Positions 8,616-17,096 of a DNA stretch of 64,000 nucleotides are shown here, one piece after another. The notes beneath the pieces are model-generated. The model was not told where the DNA came from. It searched no databases and worked only from the letters and a program-made list of their open reading frames with translations. How positions within the stretch are numbered: position 1 is the stretch's first letter; every line of letters starts with the position of its first letter. The stretch is from Candidatus Sumerlaea chitinivorans (lineage in GTDB: Bacteria; Sumerlaeota; Sumerlaeia; Sumerlaeales; Sumerlaeaceae). The DNA lies in NCBI GenBank assembly GCA_003290465.1, contig CP030759.1:2492572-2556571 (forward strand). Reading direction: 5' to 3'. The position numbers were made by a program, and so were the translations under genes.

Positions 8616-10343
8616 TTATTTTTCGTCCTCGCGAATGGCGACCGCAACTTGCTGCGCGAGCGGTGCGACCGTCGCCTCGTCAAAAGCGAAGCGTGAACCC
8701 GCTGTTTCAAATAGCTCAGGCAGAGGCCGCGCCCCGCCGAGCCTCAGAGCACTCCGGTAGCCTTCAATCGCCTGCTCGCGCTGGCCTCGGAAGCGCTCCC
8801 AAAGCTGCAGAGCACCGATCTGGGCAATCGCATATTCGATGTAGTAGAGCGGCACGCAAAAGAAGTGGAGTTTGCCGATCCACGAACACTCGCGCCATTC
8901 AGGCAGTTCGCTCCATTCGAGTTCGTCGCCAAAACGTCTCTCGAGCTCGAGCCACATCGCCGCACGCTCCTGCCGCGTGTGTTTAGGATTTCGGTAAAGC
9001 CAATGTTGGAAAGCATCCACGCGGGCAATCCACGGCAGAATCTCGAGCACTTCCTCCAAGTGCATTGTTCGTGCCCTCTGGGCATCTTCCGGCGAGTAGA
9101 AAACGCTCAAACACTCGCACGCCATCATCTCCATGCCCATGGAAGCCACTTCGCAGAACTCGATTGGCGCGTGGCGATAGGCCAGCAGGGGCTCTGTGCG
9201 TGTGGCGAGCGCATGAAACGCATGCCCGCCCTCATGAAGCAAGGTGAACACATCGCGGTTTCGCCCGGCCGCATTCATGAAAATGAAGGGCAGTCGCACC
9301 TCATCAAGTGTGGATTGGTACCCGCCGGGGGCTTTCCCCTTGCGGCTGTCGAGATCGAGAAGCCCCCGCTCTCGCAGAATATCAAATTCCTCGGCAAAAC
9401 GTGGGTCGACCGCCGCAAACACGGCACGCACGCCACTCACCAACTGCTCCACCCCCTCGAAGGGGCGCAGGGGGGGACGCCCCAGCGGGTCCACAGCAAG
9501 ATCCCACGGAGCCAGCCGCGCCAGCCCCAATTGCTGTCGGCGACGCTCACGCATTGCCCGCACCAGCGGCACCACCGTGCGCTCGATCGTAGCATGCAGC
9601 GCCTCGCAATCCGCAGGCGTGTAGTCGAATCGCCCCAGATTGCGAAACTGATACTCCAAGAAATTCTCAAAGCCCGCATTGTGCGCGATCTGCGTCCGAA
9701 GCGCGATCATCTCGTCGAAGAGCGACTCGATCTCCTCGCGATCCCGAAGTTGCCGGGCCGTCGCCGCACACCACGCATCGCGCCGCACCCCCCGATCCGT
9801 CTCTTCCAAGTAACGGCTTAGCTGCGGCAGCGTCTGCTCTCGCCCCTGAAACTCCGCCGTCATTTCCCCATAAATCTTTTGGTACCGCTGCGAAAGCTTT
9901 TCGTCCTCGGTTTTGAGCGCCACATTTTCTTCGCGAAACAACTCCACCTCGTTTCGCCGCGCGCGATCGTACACAAAGTAGCGCTCGGGGGGCAGCTCGC
10001 TACGCGCCGGCGCTGCCACATAGTAACGGTTCAGCGCAAACCGCGCCCGCTCGACTTCCGGCAACACGTGCTCGACGTAGTGCAAGTAGGCCGCCTCACA
10101 TGCCAGATCGTCGGTATGGCACGTCATACGGATGTAGCGCACTGCAGCTTCTTCCTCGATTGCCGCCAGCAACTCAGACTGATCCAAAAGCCACCGCTCA
10201 AGCTCTGCCACCGAGTCGAGCGAGCGCTTGAGAAGGGCTTCGAAGTACGGAGCTATCGTTTCCCATTGCCCCAGATCCGCATCCTCGGGCAAGAAACTTC
10301 GCTGAAATTCGCGCTCTTTACGCAGCTTGTCGAACTGATCCAA
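8616..10343 (-). CDS. M3-family oligoendopeptidase-like metallopeptidase
   Basis: This 575-aa protein resembles oligoendopeptidase F and related M3 peptidases, which are cytoplasmic zinc enzymes that cut oligopeptides. The zinc-binding HExxH is present as LLHEGGHAFH at about residue 370, followed by EFCEVASMGME, which supplies the third ligand Glu. The long helical N-terminal half is typical. The start was taken as TTG at 10343 because a clear AAAGGAGA lies six bases ahead. An ATG 66 bases further upstream has no such site. The 3' end lies 5 bases from the tRNA on the opposite strand. The native substrate is unknown. Confidence 0.85.
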   Translation of the reverse strand: MDQFDKLRKEREFQRSFLPEDADLGQWETIAPYFEALLKRSLDSVAELERWLLDQSELLAAIEEEAAVRYIRMTCHTDDLACEAAYLHYVEHVLPEVERARFALNRYYVAAPARSELPPERYFVYDRARRNEVELFREENVALKTEDEKLSQRYQKIYGEMTAEFQGREQTLPQLSRYLEETDRGVRRDAWCAATARQLRDREEIESLFDEMIALRTQIAHNAGFENFLEYQFRNLGRFDYTPADCEALHATIERTVVPLVRAMRERRRQQLGLARLAPWDLAVDPLGRPPLRPFEGVEQLVSGVRAVFAAVDPRFAEEFDILRERGLLDLDSRKGKAPGGYQSTLDEVRLPFIFMNAAGRNRDVFTLLHEGGHAFHALATRTEPLLAYRHAPIEFCEVASMGMEMMACECLSVFYSPEDAQRARTMHLEEVLEILPWIARVDAFQHWLYRNPKHTRQERAAMWLELERRFGDELEWSELPEWRECSWIGKLHFFCVPLYYIEYAIAQIGALQLWERFRGQREQAIEGYRSALRLGGARPLPELFETAGSRFAFDEATVAPLAQQVAVAIREDEK

Positions 10344-10449
10344 TGATGCTCTCCTTTCGCGAATCGATTTGCAGTAGGGTTGTCGCGTCCATCTCTCGCC
10401 CCCTGCCATGCGGGAGACTCAGCGGGTCGTCGCGACACAAACTCTTGTT

Positions 10450-11976
10450 TTACTCATAAACGCGCACGCTCGCATTTGTGAGCGCGGCCGCACGATTCCC
10501 CGGCTCACCAATCAAGTTAAATCCAAGAAACGAAACGGAGGTTTTTGATTTCTTCGAATCCTCATCCATATCAAATTCGATTCGGGTCGTTTCCGCTGGC
10601 GCGATCGCCCGAAACTTGATCGTGGCAATCACTCCGCTCGACGGAATCGCCGTGCGTGAGCCAAACCCCATTTCGTATACAACCTCTCCTGCCCCATTGT
10701 ACGCGACATTGCGAATATGGAAGTCGAACGGCAGATCCTCGTGATAATCCCCGTCGAAGATATTGATCCCTTTCGTGATCCAGTTGTTCTCGTCGTAGTC
10801 TACCACTTGGAGCACCTTCGGATCGAACTTCACTTTGAAGCGGATCGAATCAATTTCCACCCCCTGCGGGTTTGCATACGTGACGTCCACAAGGAAGTCC
10901 TCACCTACGCGGACCTCACGCACGCGCGGCCGCAACGCCATCGTGACGTGCCCCTCGGCCGTCCCCTCGCTCAGCATCCGCGCCATGCTTACGGCACTCA
11001 CCGGCAAATCGCGCTCGCTAAGTTCCTCCGCCGTCGCCGCGTCAGGCGTGATCGTAACGTCCATCCCCAAGAGCCCCGCCCGCTCCGATGCCTCTACCTC
11101 GTCGTTTTCGCTTCGCTTCTGAAGAACATTGATCTCCTTGCTCATCACGCGCGACGCGAACGCCTCGTTATTCACGAAATCAATCCGCGAGTACTCCGTC
11201 GGTGCCAGCGCTTCCCATTCCAGTCGGAACAATACCAGCATCTCATCCTTCCGCGGTTCGGCAAAGCGAGCGCGATAGACAATCAGCCCCCTCTTTGCAT
11301 CATATTGAGCAGTTGCTGGTTCAGCCAAAAGACCGCTCAATCCCTCATCATCCAGCCCCACCGGTCGCACGACCGACGGATCGTATTTGATCGCCAATTC
11401 CACCGCATCAAACGTCGAGCGCTTGCCATTGCGGAACACCACCCGCGTGACGAAATGTTTTCCCTGCTCAACAACCACGTGCATGGTAGGGGCTACATCC
11501 AGCGCCTCGATAAATAAAACGTTGGCACTGGCGTCCGCCTGCATCTTGAACTCGACAGTGGTCGCCCCGCGCCCAGTGCCCCCCGTTGCCGCCTTCTTCG
11601 CCGGCTGCTTGCCCTTAACGGTTTTTGCTTCCTTCGGAGCTGCTTTTGCTCCCGCAGCTCCCGGCTGATTGCTTGCTTTTGCCCGTGTCTTATCGCGCTG
11701 CTGGTCCGCCCGTTGCTTGTCGCGGTCCGTCTGCTGATTCTTGTTCGTCCCAGTTTTTGACCTCGAGCCGAAGATGCTGCGCCCGCTATTGATTCCTAAT
11801 CCAGAGTCGTATGAGCCACTGCCAACGGACGAACTTCGTCGCGAGCCAGTCCGAGTCCGCCCTGTGTCCCCCGCTTGGTCGGACGCTGCCATGCCCAATC
11901 CACCCACCAAGAGAATCAAACCGATCAGCGCCGCACCGACGAATCCTCGCCCTTGTACAAACCGCTTCAATGTCAT
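10450..11976 (-). CDS. Secreted protein with two cohesin-like domains
   Basis: This 508-aa protein has an N-terminal hydrophobic segment (about residues 12-32, signal or anchor). A low-complexity region rich in Ser, Arg, Lys and Ala follows. Two beta-sandwich modules of cohesin-like pattern lie at about 140-275 and 340-505. The second shows the usual run 'VRVGEDFLVDVTYAN...KVKFDPKVLQV...GEVVYEMGFG...GVIATIKFRA'. In cellulosomes, cohesins bind dockerins, but many bacteria have cohesin-like domains with other roles. No dockerin is seen in this window. The ATG at 11976 was chosen since it places the hydrophobic segment at the N-terminus. Its partner and function are unknown. Confidence 0.75.
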   Translation of the reverse strand: MTLKRFVQGRGFVGAALIGLILLVGGLGMAASDQAGDTGRTRTGSRRSSSVGSGSYDSGLGINSGRSIFGSRSKTGTNKNQQTDRDKQRADQQRDKTRAKASNQPGAAGAKAAPKEAKTVKGKQPAKKAATGGTGRGATTVEFKMQADASANVLFIEALDVAPTMHVVVEQGKHFVTRVVFRNGKRSTFDAVELAIKYDPSVVRPVGLDDEGLSGLLAEPATAQYDAKRGLIVYRARFAEPRKDEMLVLFRLEWEALAPTEYSRIDFVNNEAFASRVMSKEINVLQKRSENDEVEASERAGLLGMDVTITPDAATAEELSERDLPVSAVSMARMLSEGTAEGHVTMALRPRVREVRVGEDFLVDVTYANPQGVEIDSIRFKVKFDPKVLQVVDYDENNWITKGINIFDGDYHEDLPFDFHIRNVAYNGAGEVVYEMGFGSRTAIPSSGVIATIKFRAIAPAETTRIEFDMDEDSKKSKTSVSFLGFNLIGEPGNRAAALTNASVRVYE

Positions 11977-12309
11977 AGTAATGTTATCCTCTTCCACACC
12001 TGAATTTTGCTTGCAAGCATCGAACATGCCACTATCATCACCAAGCAAATCGACTATGTTGTCTGGTGAGGACAGGGGTTTGTCATCGCTTTAGTTCGGA
12101 GGTTGTACGATCCTCGGTCCCTGAGAACTTAGACTGTTAACCTGGGAATGGATGCAAGGGCAAGTGAGAGGGAGTATTCATCTTCTCACAAAGCCCGAGT
12201 ACCTAAGGCTTCAAGCAACGGGGATTCGGAATTTGTCTTATACTTAGAGTAGCGTAGAAGTGGTGAAACGGACAACATCGCGTTGCATCTTGGTGTGGGA
12301 GACATTCGG
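11977..12309. other. Divergent intergenic region
   Basis: 333 bases separate the divergent cohesin-like and CofG-like genes, with no coding signal. A -10-like TATACT lies at 12239-12244 facing the CofG-like gene, but no convincing -35 goes with it. A GGGAG run lies 9-13 bases ahead of the ATG at 12310. Confidence 0.35.
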
Positions 12310-13344
12310 ATGAAGGTAGTCAGCTATGTGCCTACCTATCGCGTCGTGCTCACGCGCCGTTGTGCGTACGCATGCGGCTATTGTGATTTTACAAATCGAC
12401 CTTCTCCGACCCCTCCATCCCTGAAGACATTGCGGGCCCAGCTTGGCCTCGCCCAGAAGCTCGGCGTTCGTCAGGTCACCCTCACAGCCGGCGAAGGCAT
12501 TGCCGAGCTACCAGAAATCGTCAGTGTTTGCCGTTACTATGGCTATGCTTCGTGGGCCGAATATCTGAAAGCCGTCCTGCGCACAATCCTAAAGCATCCG
12601 AATGGCCGGCCCGTTATCCCCGTTCTCGAAGTGGGCAGCCTTCCTTTTGTCGAGCTTCAACAAATGCGCCAGTATCTGCCCGCCGTCCGCTTTCTCTTGC
12701 ATGCGGCGGACGACGCGCTCCAGTACCGCGTTGCACACATGCACGCCCCCCACAAGGCCCTTGGGCCGCGCATGGAGATGCTTGAGAAATTGGGCAAACT
12801 CAATATCCCCACAATCACGGGGCTCACCATAGGCATTGGCGAATCCCGGGAGAGCTGGGCGAGGGCAGCCGCCGTAGTGAACGCCCTCCACGAGCGGTAC
12901 CATCACATCCTCCAGTTTGTACTCATCCCCTTTCATCCCGCTCGCCGCAGCCGCATGGAAAACTATCCCCCTGTTGCGGATGAAACCTTCCTCGACGCAT
13001 GTCGGGAAGTCCGCCGTGTTCTTGCCCCTTCCATTCACCTTTCCGCGGAAATCGAGCAGCGTTTGCCCTTGGTCGCCGACCTTGTGCGGGAGGGCATCAC
13101 CGATCTCGGCGAAATCCGTTTGGGCGAAACCGATTCCATCCATGTTGATCTCCCCGCAACACTCGAGGCGCTGCGCGCCGAACTTCGCCCCGCCGGCATC
13201 CGCTTGCGCGAGCGCTCCACACTCTCGAATGGGATCCTGCGCAAAGGCATCCTCCCGCGGCCCGTCGCGACGGCTGTCGAACGCCAGCGGAACTATCGCC
13301 CCCCTATCATCTCGCAGGGCCACGAATCCTCGGCCATCTCATGA
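12310..13344 (+). CDS. CofG-like radical SAM enzyme
   Basis: This 344-aa radical SAM protein binds a [4Fe-4S] cluster through C18-x3-C22-x2-C25 (RRCAYACGYC). The rest of the chain follows CofG, one subunit of the synthase of the F420 precursor FO: 'YYGYASWAEYL', 'LNIPTITGLTIGIGESRESW', 'RYHHILQFVLIPFHP' and a final 'GITDLGEIRLGE' region. CofG normally acts with CofH, for which there is no gene here. No other F420 gene is in the window. It may therefore work with a distant CofH or catalyse a related reaction. The start at 12310 has GGGAG upstream; a TTG at 12283 is possible. Confidence 0.7.
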   Translation: MKVVSYVPTYRVVLTRRCAYACGYCDFTNRPSPTPPSLKTLRAQLGLAQKLGVRQVTLTAGEGIAELPEIVSVCRYYGYASWAEYLKAVLRTILKHPNGRPVIPVLEVGSLPFVELQQMRQYLPAVRFLLHAADDALQYRVAHMHAPHKALGPRMEMLEKLGKLNIPTITGLTIGIGESRESWARAAAVVNALHERYHHILQFVLIPFHPARRSRMENYPPVADETFLDACREVRRVLAPSIHLSAEIEQRLPLVADLVREGITDLGEIRLGETDSIHVDLPATLEALRAELRPAGIRLRERSTLSNGILRKGILPRPVATAVERQRNYRPPIISQGHESSAIS

Positions 13345-13588
13345 CCCCGCCACAGGACGCAACCCGATCAGACGCGTTGCTCGCAAAGCGGTTAGGTCTA
13401 CGGCACGATCCGCAGAAGCAACTCCGCTGCGGCCAGACGCGCGGCCCCGCGAAGTTCCCAGCAACTCGATTGTCGGATCTCAACAAAGATCACCGCGAGA
13501 GTTGCCCAAGGTGAGCCCCCCGTCTGCTCCGCAATATGCGGCCGCGCTTTTGGGGAGCCTGCCGCCCATCCACGTGGCGAGCGCAGAC

Positions 13589-14890
13589 TTACTTTGAACG
13601 CTTCACCAAACGCACCCGCACCGACTCCGCGTGGGCAAATAGCCCTTCCGCTTCCGCCATCGCGATCACGTGCGGCGCGTCGCGCTCGAGTTGCTCAGGC
13701 TCATACCGCAGCACGTTACTCGTCTTGAGGAACGCATCCACGCCAAGCGGCGAGAAAAAGCGTGCGGTCCCGCCCGTCGGCAACACGTGGTTTGGCCCAG
13801 CAATATAATCGCCCACCGCCTCCGGGGTATAGGCCCCGAGGAAAATCGCGCCCACATTTGAAATCTTTTCCGCCAGTTGTTCCGGCCGCCGCGCCATGAT
13901 CTCGAGGTGTTCCGGCGCCTTCATCTCCGCCACTTCCACGGCCTCCTCGCGCGTTCGCACCCGAACGAAGAATCCACGACGCGTCAGCGACCGCCGAGCC
14001 TGTTGGCGACGCGGAGCCGCTGCCAACTGCAAACGCAGCTCACGCTCCACCGCATCGAAATCAAAATCCTCTCCAATGCCCACGAGCACCACCGTCTCGC
14101 CCCCCGTATGCTCGGCCTGCGCCAACAGATCCGCCGCCAGAAAGTCCGGTCGCGCGCTCGTATCCGCAATGATAAGCACCTCGCTCTCCCCCGCGACCGA
14201 ATCAATATCAATGCGCCCGTAGAGCATCCGCTTTGCCGCCGCAACGTAGGCGTTGCCCGGCCCCACCACCTTGTCCACGCGCGGAATCGTATCCGTACCA
14301 AAAGCCAGTGCCGCGATCGCCTGAGCTCCCCCCACCTGATACACGTGCTCGCTGAGACCCAGCAGATGCGCCACCGCAAATGGCGTGAAACGCTCCGGCG
14401 CCTCGCGCACCGGCGGCGTCACCACCACGATCTCGCCCACCCCCGCCACCTGCGCGGGCACCGCATTCATGAGAAGGGTCGAAGGATACACCGCGCGCCC
14501 ACCCGGCACATACACCCCCACACGCGCCAGCGGACGCACCCGCTGCTCCAGTGTCATCCCCTTGGAGCGCACCACGTAACCCTTGCGCAGCTGCCGCCGG
14601 TGAAACGCCTCGATGCGCCTTGCCGCGAGCTCAAACGCACGCGCCAGCTCCCGCGGCAAATTTTCCCACGCGCGCTTGCACACCGCCGGCTCCACCCGAA
14701 GCTCCGCGGTGCTCAGCTTCACGCCATCAAATTTCGCCGCGTACCGCACAAGCGCCGCATCGCCCTGACGCGCCACATCACGGATGATGCGCTCCACCAC
14801 CCGCTCCACCTCATCCCCAGCCGTCTCCGTGCGCGCAAACGCCCGCTCCAGCGCAGCGCGCTCCTCTGGATACCGAAATCGCTTCACCAT
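13589..14890 (-). CDS. hisD: Histidinol dehydrogenase
   Basis: This 433-aa protein is a typical-length HisD, the zinc enzyme that oxidises L-histidinol to histidine in two NAD-dependent steps. The signature block 'GPGNAYVAAAKRMLYGRIDID' region, the glycine-rich 'YVPGGRAVYPSTLLMNAVPA', and 'ADLLAQAEHTGG' (zinc-ligand region) are all visible. 'GPNHVLPTGGTARF' lies near the C-terminus. The ATG at 14890 was chosen because homologues begin a few residues before the conserved helix. An in-frame ATG at 14968 would add a Gly/Arg-rich tail. No other his genes lie alongside. Confidence 0.95.
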   Translation of the reverse strand: MVKRFRYPEERAALERAFARTETAGDEVERVVERIIRDVARQGDAALVRYAAKFDGVKLSTAELRVEPAVCKRAWENLPRELARAFELAARRIEAFHRRQLRKGYVVRSKGMTLEQRVRPLARVGVYVPGGRAVYPSTLLMNAVPAQVAGVGEIVVVTPPVREAPERFTPFAVAHLLGLSEHVYQVGGAQAIAALAFGTDTIPRVDKVVGPGNAYVAAAKRMLYGRIDIDSVAGESEVLIIADTSARPDFLAADLLAQAEHTGGETVVLVGIGEDFDFDAVERELRLQLAAAPRRQQARRSLTRRGFFVRVRTREEAVEVAEMKAPEHLEIMARRPEQLAEKISNVGAIFLGAYTPEAVGDYIAGPNHVLPTGGTARFFSPLGVDAFLKTSNVLRYEPEQLERDAPHVIAMAEAEGLFAHAESVRVRLVKRSK

Positions 14891-15067
14891 GCTAAGCGTT
14901 ACCCTACCGCTTCGCCCCCTCTTCAGTGCAACCCGTAAATCGCTCCGTAACGAACCGTTTACCCCCACGCTCGTACTGGACTGGCATCCTCTCGCCCGCG
15001 AGATGAACCCTGCTCGCTTTGCGTTCCGCGAGGGCCGGTTCCGTTGTCCGTGCAGGTCTTTGGGGGA

Positions 15068-15105
15068 GTTAAAGATCTCACGCGAAGAACGCGAAGACGC
15101 GAAGG
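15068..15105 (+). repeat. Composite repeat, unit 1
   Basis: GTTAAAGATCTCACGCGAAG followed by AACGCGAAGACGCGAAGG. It is almost identical over 38 bases to unit 2 at 15227-15264. Its core CGCGAAGAACGCGAAG is the reverse complement of the core of units 3 and 4. Confidence 0.85.
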
Positions 15106-15206
15106 CTTCTTCACCTCCGTGTGGGTCTATTAAGAAAGGGGGGTCTCAAGGGGTGGGGCGTAGGGGACCCAGATTACCTTCACCAGTCAATGGTACCTCG
15201 CGTGGC

Positions 15207-15264
15207 TCCACGCGCGTGGAAAGGAAGTTGAAGATCTCACGCGAAGAACGCGAAGGCGCGAAGG
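15207..15264 (+). repeat. Composite repeat, unit 2 with palindrome
   Basis: A perfect 14-base palindrome TCCACGCGCGTGGA (15207-15220) is followed six bases later by the repeat body (15227-15264). The body shares AGATCTCACGCGAAGAACGC and the following bases with unit 1. Confidence 0.85.
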
Positions 15265-15309
15265 CGAAAGGGCAAAAAAGCAAAAAGATTTCTGACGCAC
15301 GTGTAAAGG

Positions 15310-15358
15310 GTGAACCTTCGCGTTCTTTGCAGCTTCGCGTGCGGAGCCCGCTTTTCCG
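15310..15358 (-). repeat. Composite repeat, unit 3
   Basis: The 49 bases starting GTGAACCTTCGCGTTCTTTG differ from unit 4 at only three positions. The core is inverted relative to units 1 and 2. A decayed palindrome (GACGCACGTGT) precedes it where unit 4 has an intact one. Confidence 0.85.
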
Positions 15359-15683
15359 GCCTGGCGTGGTAGCCTCTTTTTTTCTGACTTTGCGGAAACT
15401 CTCTGTGAACGCATGAAACCCTCCCGAGAAAGCCAAAGCGCACCTCGTCGCACTCATGGATTGCGAGTAAGCCCCCGCACGATTTACTTTTCCTGTTGCC
15501 GACAGCCCGCCGCGGGTCTCGTCCGGACGGCGGGTAGCAAAGATGGTTCAAGCCAGGTGCACTCGATCGGGCACAGTTTTCGTTGACTTGCGATGCTGAA
15601 TGCTCATCGACTCGTCCCATAATAAAGACGGGGACGCAATTCAGGCGAAATGGTCGCAACCCCGCATAAAACCGCAGTGTCTT

Positions 15684-15750
15684 CCCCACGCGCGTGGGGG
15701 TGAACCTTCGCGTTCTTCGCGGCTTCGCGTGCGGAGCGCGCTTTTCCGTC
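15684..15750 (-). repeat. Composite repeat, unit 4 with palindrome
   Basis: The perfect 16-base palindrome CCCCACGCGCGTGGGG (15684-15699) abuts the 49-base body at 15700-15748 (GTGAACCTTCGCGTTCTTCG...), which is 46/49 identical to unit 3. Confidence 0.85.
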
Positions 15751-15805
15751 TTCGCGTGCAAACCTCTCTTCCACTTCCTTCCCCAAGCGCATCGCACACA
15801 CGCCA

Positions 15806-15843
15806 AAAAAAAACCGGGCGGTAAGCAGGGTCGCTTACCGCCC
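15806..15843 (-). terminator. Intrinsic terminator behind the cysteine-rich genes
   Basis: On the minus strand GGGCGGTAAGC pairs perfectly (11 bp) with GCTTACCGCCC around a six-base loop (stem 15816-15826 and 15833-15843). A GG and then a run of nine T follow (15805-15813 on the plus strand are A). This is a textbook Rho-independent terminator, about 180 bases after the metallothionein-like gene. Confidence 0.88.
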
Positions 15844-16026
15844 GTTCAGGTAGCGTAAATCAGTTATCGAGTCCCTTGCTTCGCGTGCTGCGATTCGTTT
15901 TCCAAGGTCACCGCGCCGAGGGCTCGAGTGCGCACTTGCAAGGGGGGCGTTGACTATCGGCCACCATCCTTGCAACCCGGCCCGCAACGCGCATTCCTTG
16001 GCTACGCGGGCACGCTGGGCAAGCGC

Positions 16027-16194
16027 TCAGTGCTTACAGGTGCAGTCGCCGCCCTTCGTGCAGGGGCACTTGCAGCTTTCACCGCACTTATGCTTCGTCT
16101 TCGTGGTCTGGCAGTCACCAGCCTGCGTCATTGCGGCAAACACCGGGACACTGAGAATCGAAGCAAGGGCAAGGGTAAGGGCAAACTTCTTCAT
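16027..16194 (-). CDS. Small secreted cysteine-rich (metallothionein-like) protein
   Basis: This 55-aa protein starts at an ATG with AAGGAGAT six bases ahead, so translation is well supported. A signal peptide (MKKFALTLALASILSVPVFA) leaves a mature chain of about 35 residues. That chain has seven cysteines in a C..C..CxCxC..CxC pattern, plus several Lys and two or three His. The spacing resembles metallothioneins, but it is exported, and it is not a family I can name. It probably binds a metal such as copper or zinc outside the cytoplasm. It lies behind another cysteine-rich gene on the same strand and ahead of a strong terminator. Confidence 0.75.
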   Translation of the reverse strand: MKKFALTLALASILSVPVFAAMTQAGDCQTTKTKHKCGESCKCPCTKGGDCTCKH

Positions 16195-16401
16195 CGTTCT
16201 ATCTCCTTCGTGATTTGAACTTCGTTGTTGAACATCATTAAAGCCATCTGCGGACGTGGTCGCTGATCCGCGTGTGCGCTTTGCAGGCCTTGCACCCACG
16301 AACAAGAGGGGTGTGCTCTGAATCTAGCGGGCACTTCGCACCCAACTTCTTGCCGGCACCACACCCGCCTACCGGCGCGGCGCTTACACGTGCCCACCTT
16401 C

Positions 16402-16836
16402 TCAATTCCTCAGCACGCAGACCACAAGGTGAAGCCTCACTGTGGAGGGCGTGTGCACCCATGCGACCAAGTCGCGCTCAACCACCCGTATCGCCCGATT
16501 TCCTGCCCACACGGCTAATGCGGGCACAACTTCCGAGCGTCGGCCGTCGCCAGAGCCAACGACTGGTCGCTCCCACGTGACCGGCAATTGCTTCTCACTC
16601 GACGAGGCATGACAGCACGCTGGTGAACACAACTCCGGACACGCTAAGGAAGGGAGAGGGAATTCGCAGCACTCGCAGCACGGCATCTCGCGGGACGCGG
16701 AAGCCGCTGGAGTCTCCGTCGCACACGCGTTGGGATTCGCGCCGGTTTCGCACGCAACAGCCCCGTTTGCGAAAACCCACTGCAGAAGGCCCACGATCGC
16801 AGCGAGCTTATTGATGCTTAGCCAGCGCATCGTCAT
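16402..16836 (-). CDS. Putative secreted cysteine-rich protein
   Basis: This 144-aa protein has a hydrophobic N-terminus (about residues 8-27) ending ANGAVA before a Cys, consistent with a signal peptide. Ten cysteines fall in the next ~60 residues, several as CC pairs (PCCECCEF, SPACCHAS). The last half has no cysteine cluster and ends VVCVLRN. I recognise no family; DUF2946-type small metal-related proteins are a loose comparison. It is upstream of and co-directional with the small cysteine-rich gene (207 bases apart). No strong ribosome binding site is seen, so the call is moderate. Confidence 0.5.
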   Translation of the reverse strand: MTMRWLSINKLAAIVGLLQWVFANGAVACETGANPNACATETPAASASREMPCCECCEFPLPSLACPELCSPACCHASSSEKQLPVTWERPVVGSGDGRRSEVVPALAVWAGNRAIRVVERDLVAWVHTPSTVRLHLVVCVLRN

Positions 16837-17096
16837 GCGATGAGTACCGATGGGATCCTGTTTTTATTTCCTCTATTTCACCACCACCGCTCTATAGAAC
16901 GCTCCCAGCATTTACCCTGTCCATCACAGGCAGGCGACTCTTTGGTCGACCTTTCCTCGGGGCTTTTGTGCATGGTTCCCCATGCCTGGGATGTGTTCGG
17001 TAGCCTCACCTCGCCGATTGCGTTTGACCAGGGCACCGCAGCATCGTACGAATTTGGCTTTGCTGGAACGAATTTGCGAAAGGATGCCACACACGC

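Larger units (their letters stand above)
14891..16026. other. Long non-coding stretch with repeats
   Basis: No credible gene is seen in about 1.1 kb. Open frames on the minus strand here are made of repeat-derived Lys/Arg-rich stretches and have no recognisable domain. The stretch holds four repeat units, two perfect palindromes (TCCACGCGCGTGGA at 15207-15220; CCCCACGCGCGTGGGG at 15684-15699), and a terminator, listed separately. Confidence 0.7.

Noticed and set aside
8865-9821. 318-codon plus-strand open frame
   Set aside because: Antisense to the M3 peptidase gene, which has its zinc motif and ribosome binding site.
12917-13597. 226-codon plus-strand open frame in another frame of the CofG-like gene
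   Set aside because: It overlaps a well-supported gene and is Ser/Pro/Arg-rich in the way of a shadow frame.
13877-14938. 353-codon plus-strand open frame rich in His and Arg
   Set aside because: It is the antisense shadow of hisD, whose product is unmistakable.
15068-15750. CRISPR array
   Set aside because: Units occur in both orientations with unequal spacing and no spacer-like sequences; no cas genes.
15237-15806. 189-codon minus-strand open frame
   Set aside because: Made of the intergenic repeats translated in one frame; repeated 'AKPRRTRRFT'-like stretches and no start signal.
16878-17090. 70-codon minus-strand open frame upstream of the cysteine-rich genes
   Set aside because: No ribosome binding site, no signal peptide or domain; composition is not clearly coding.
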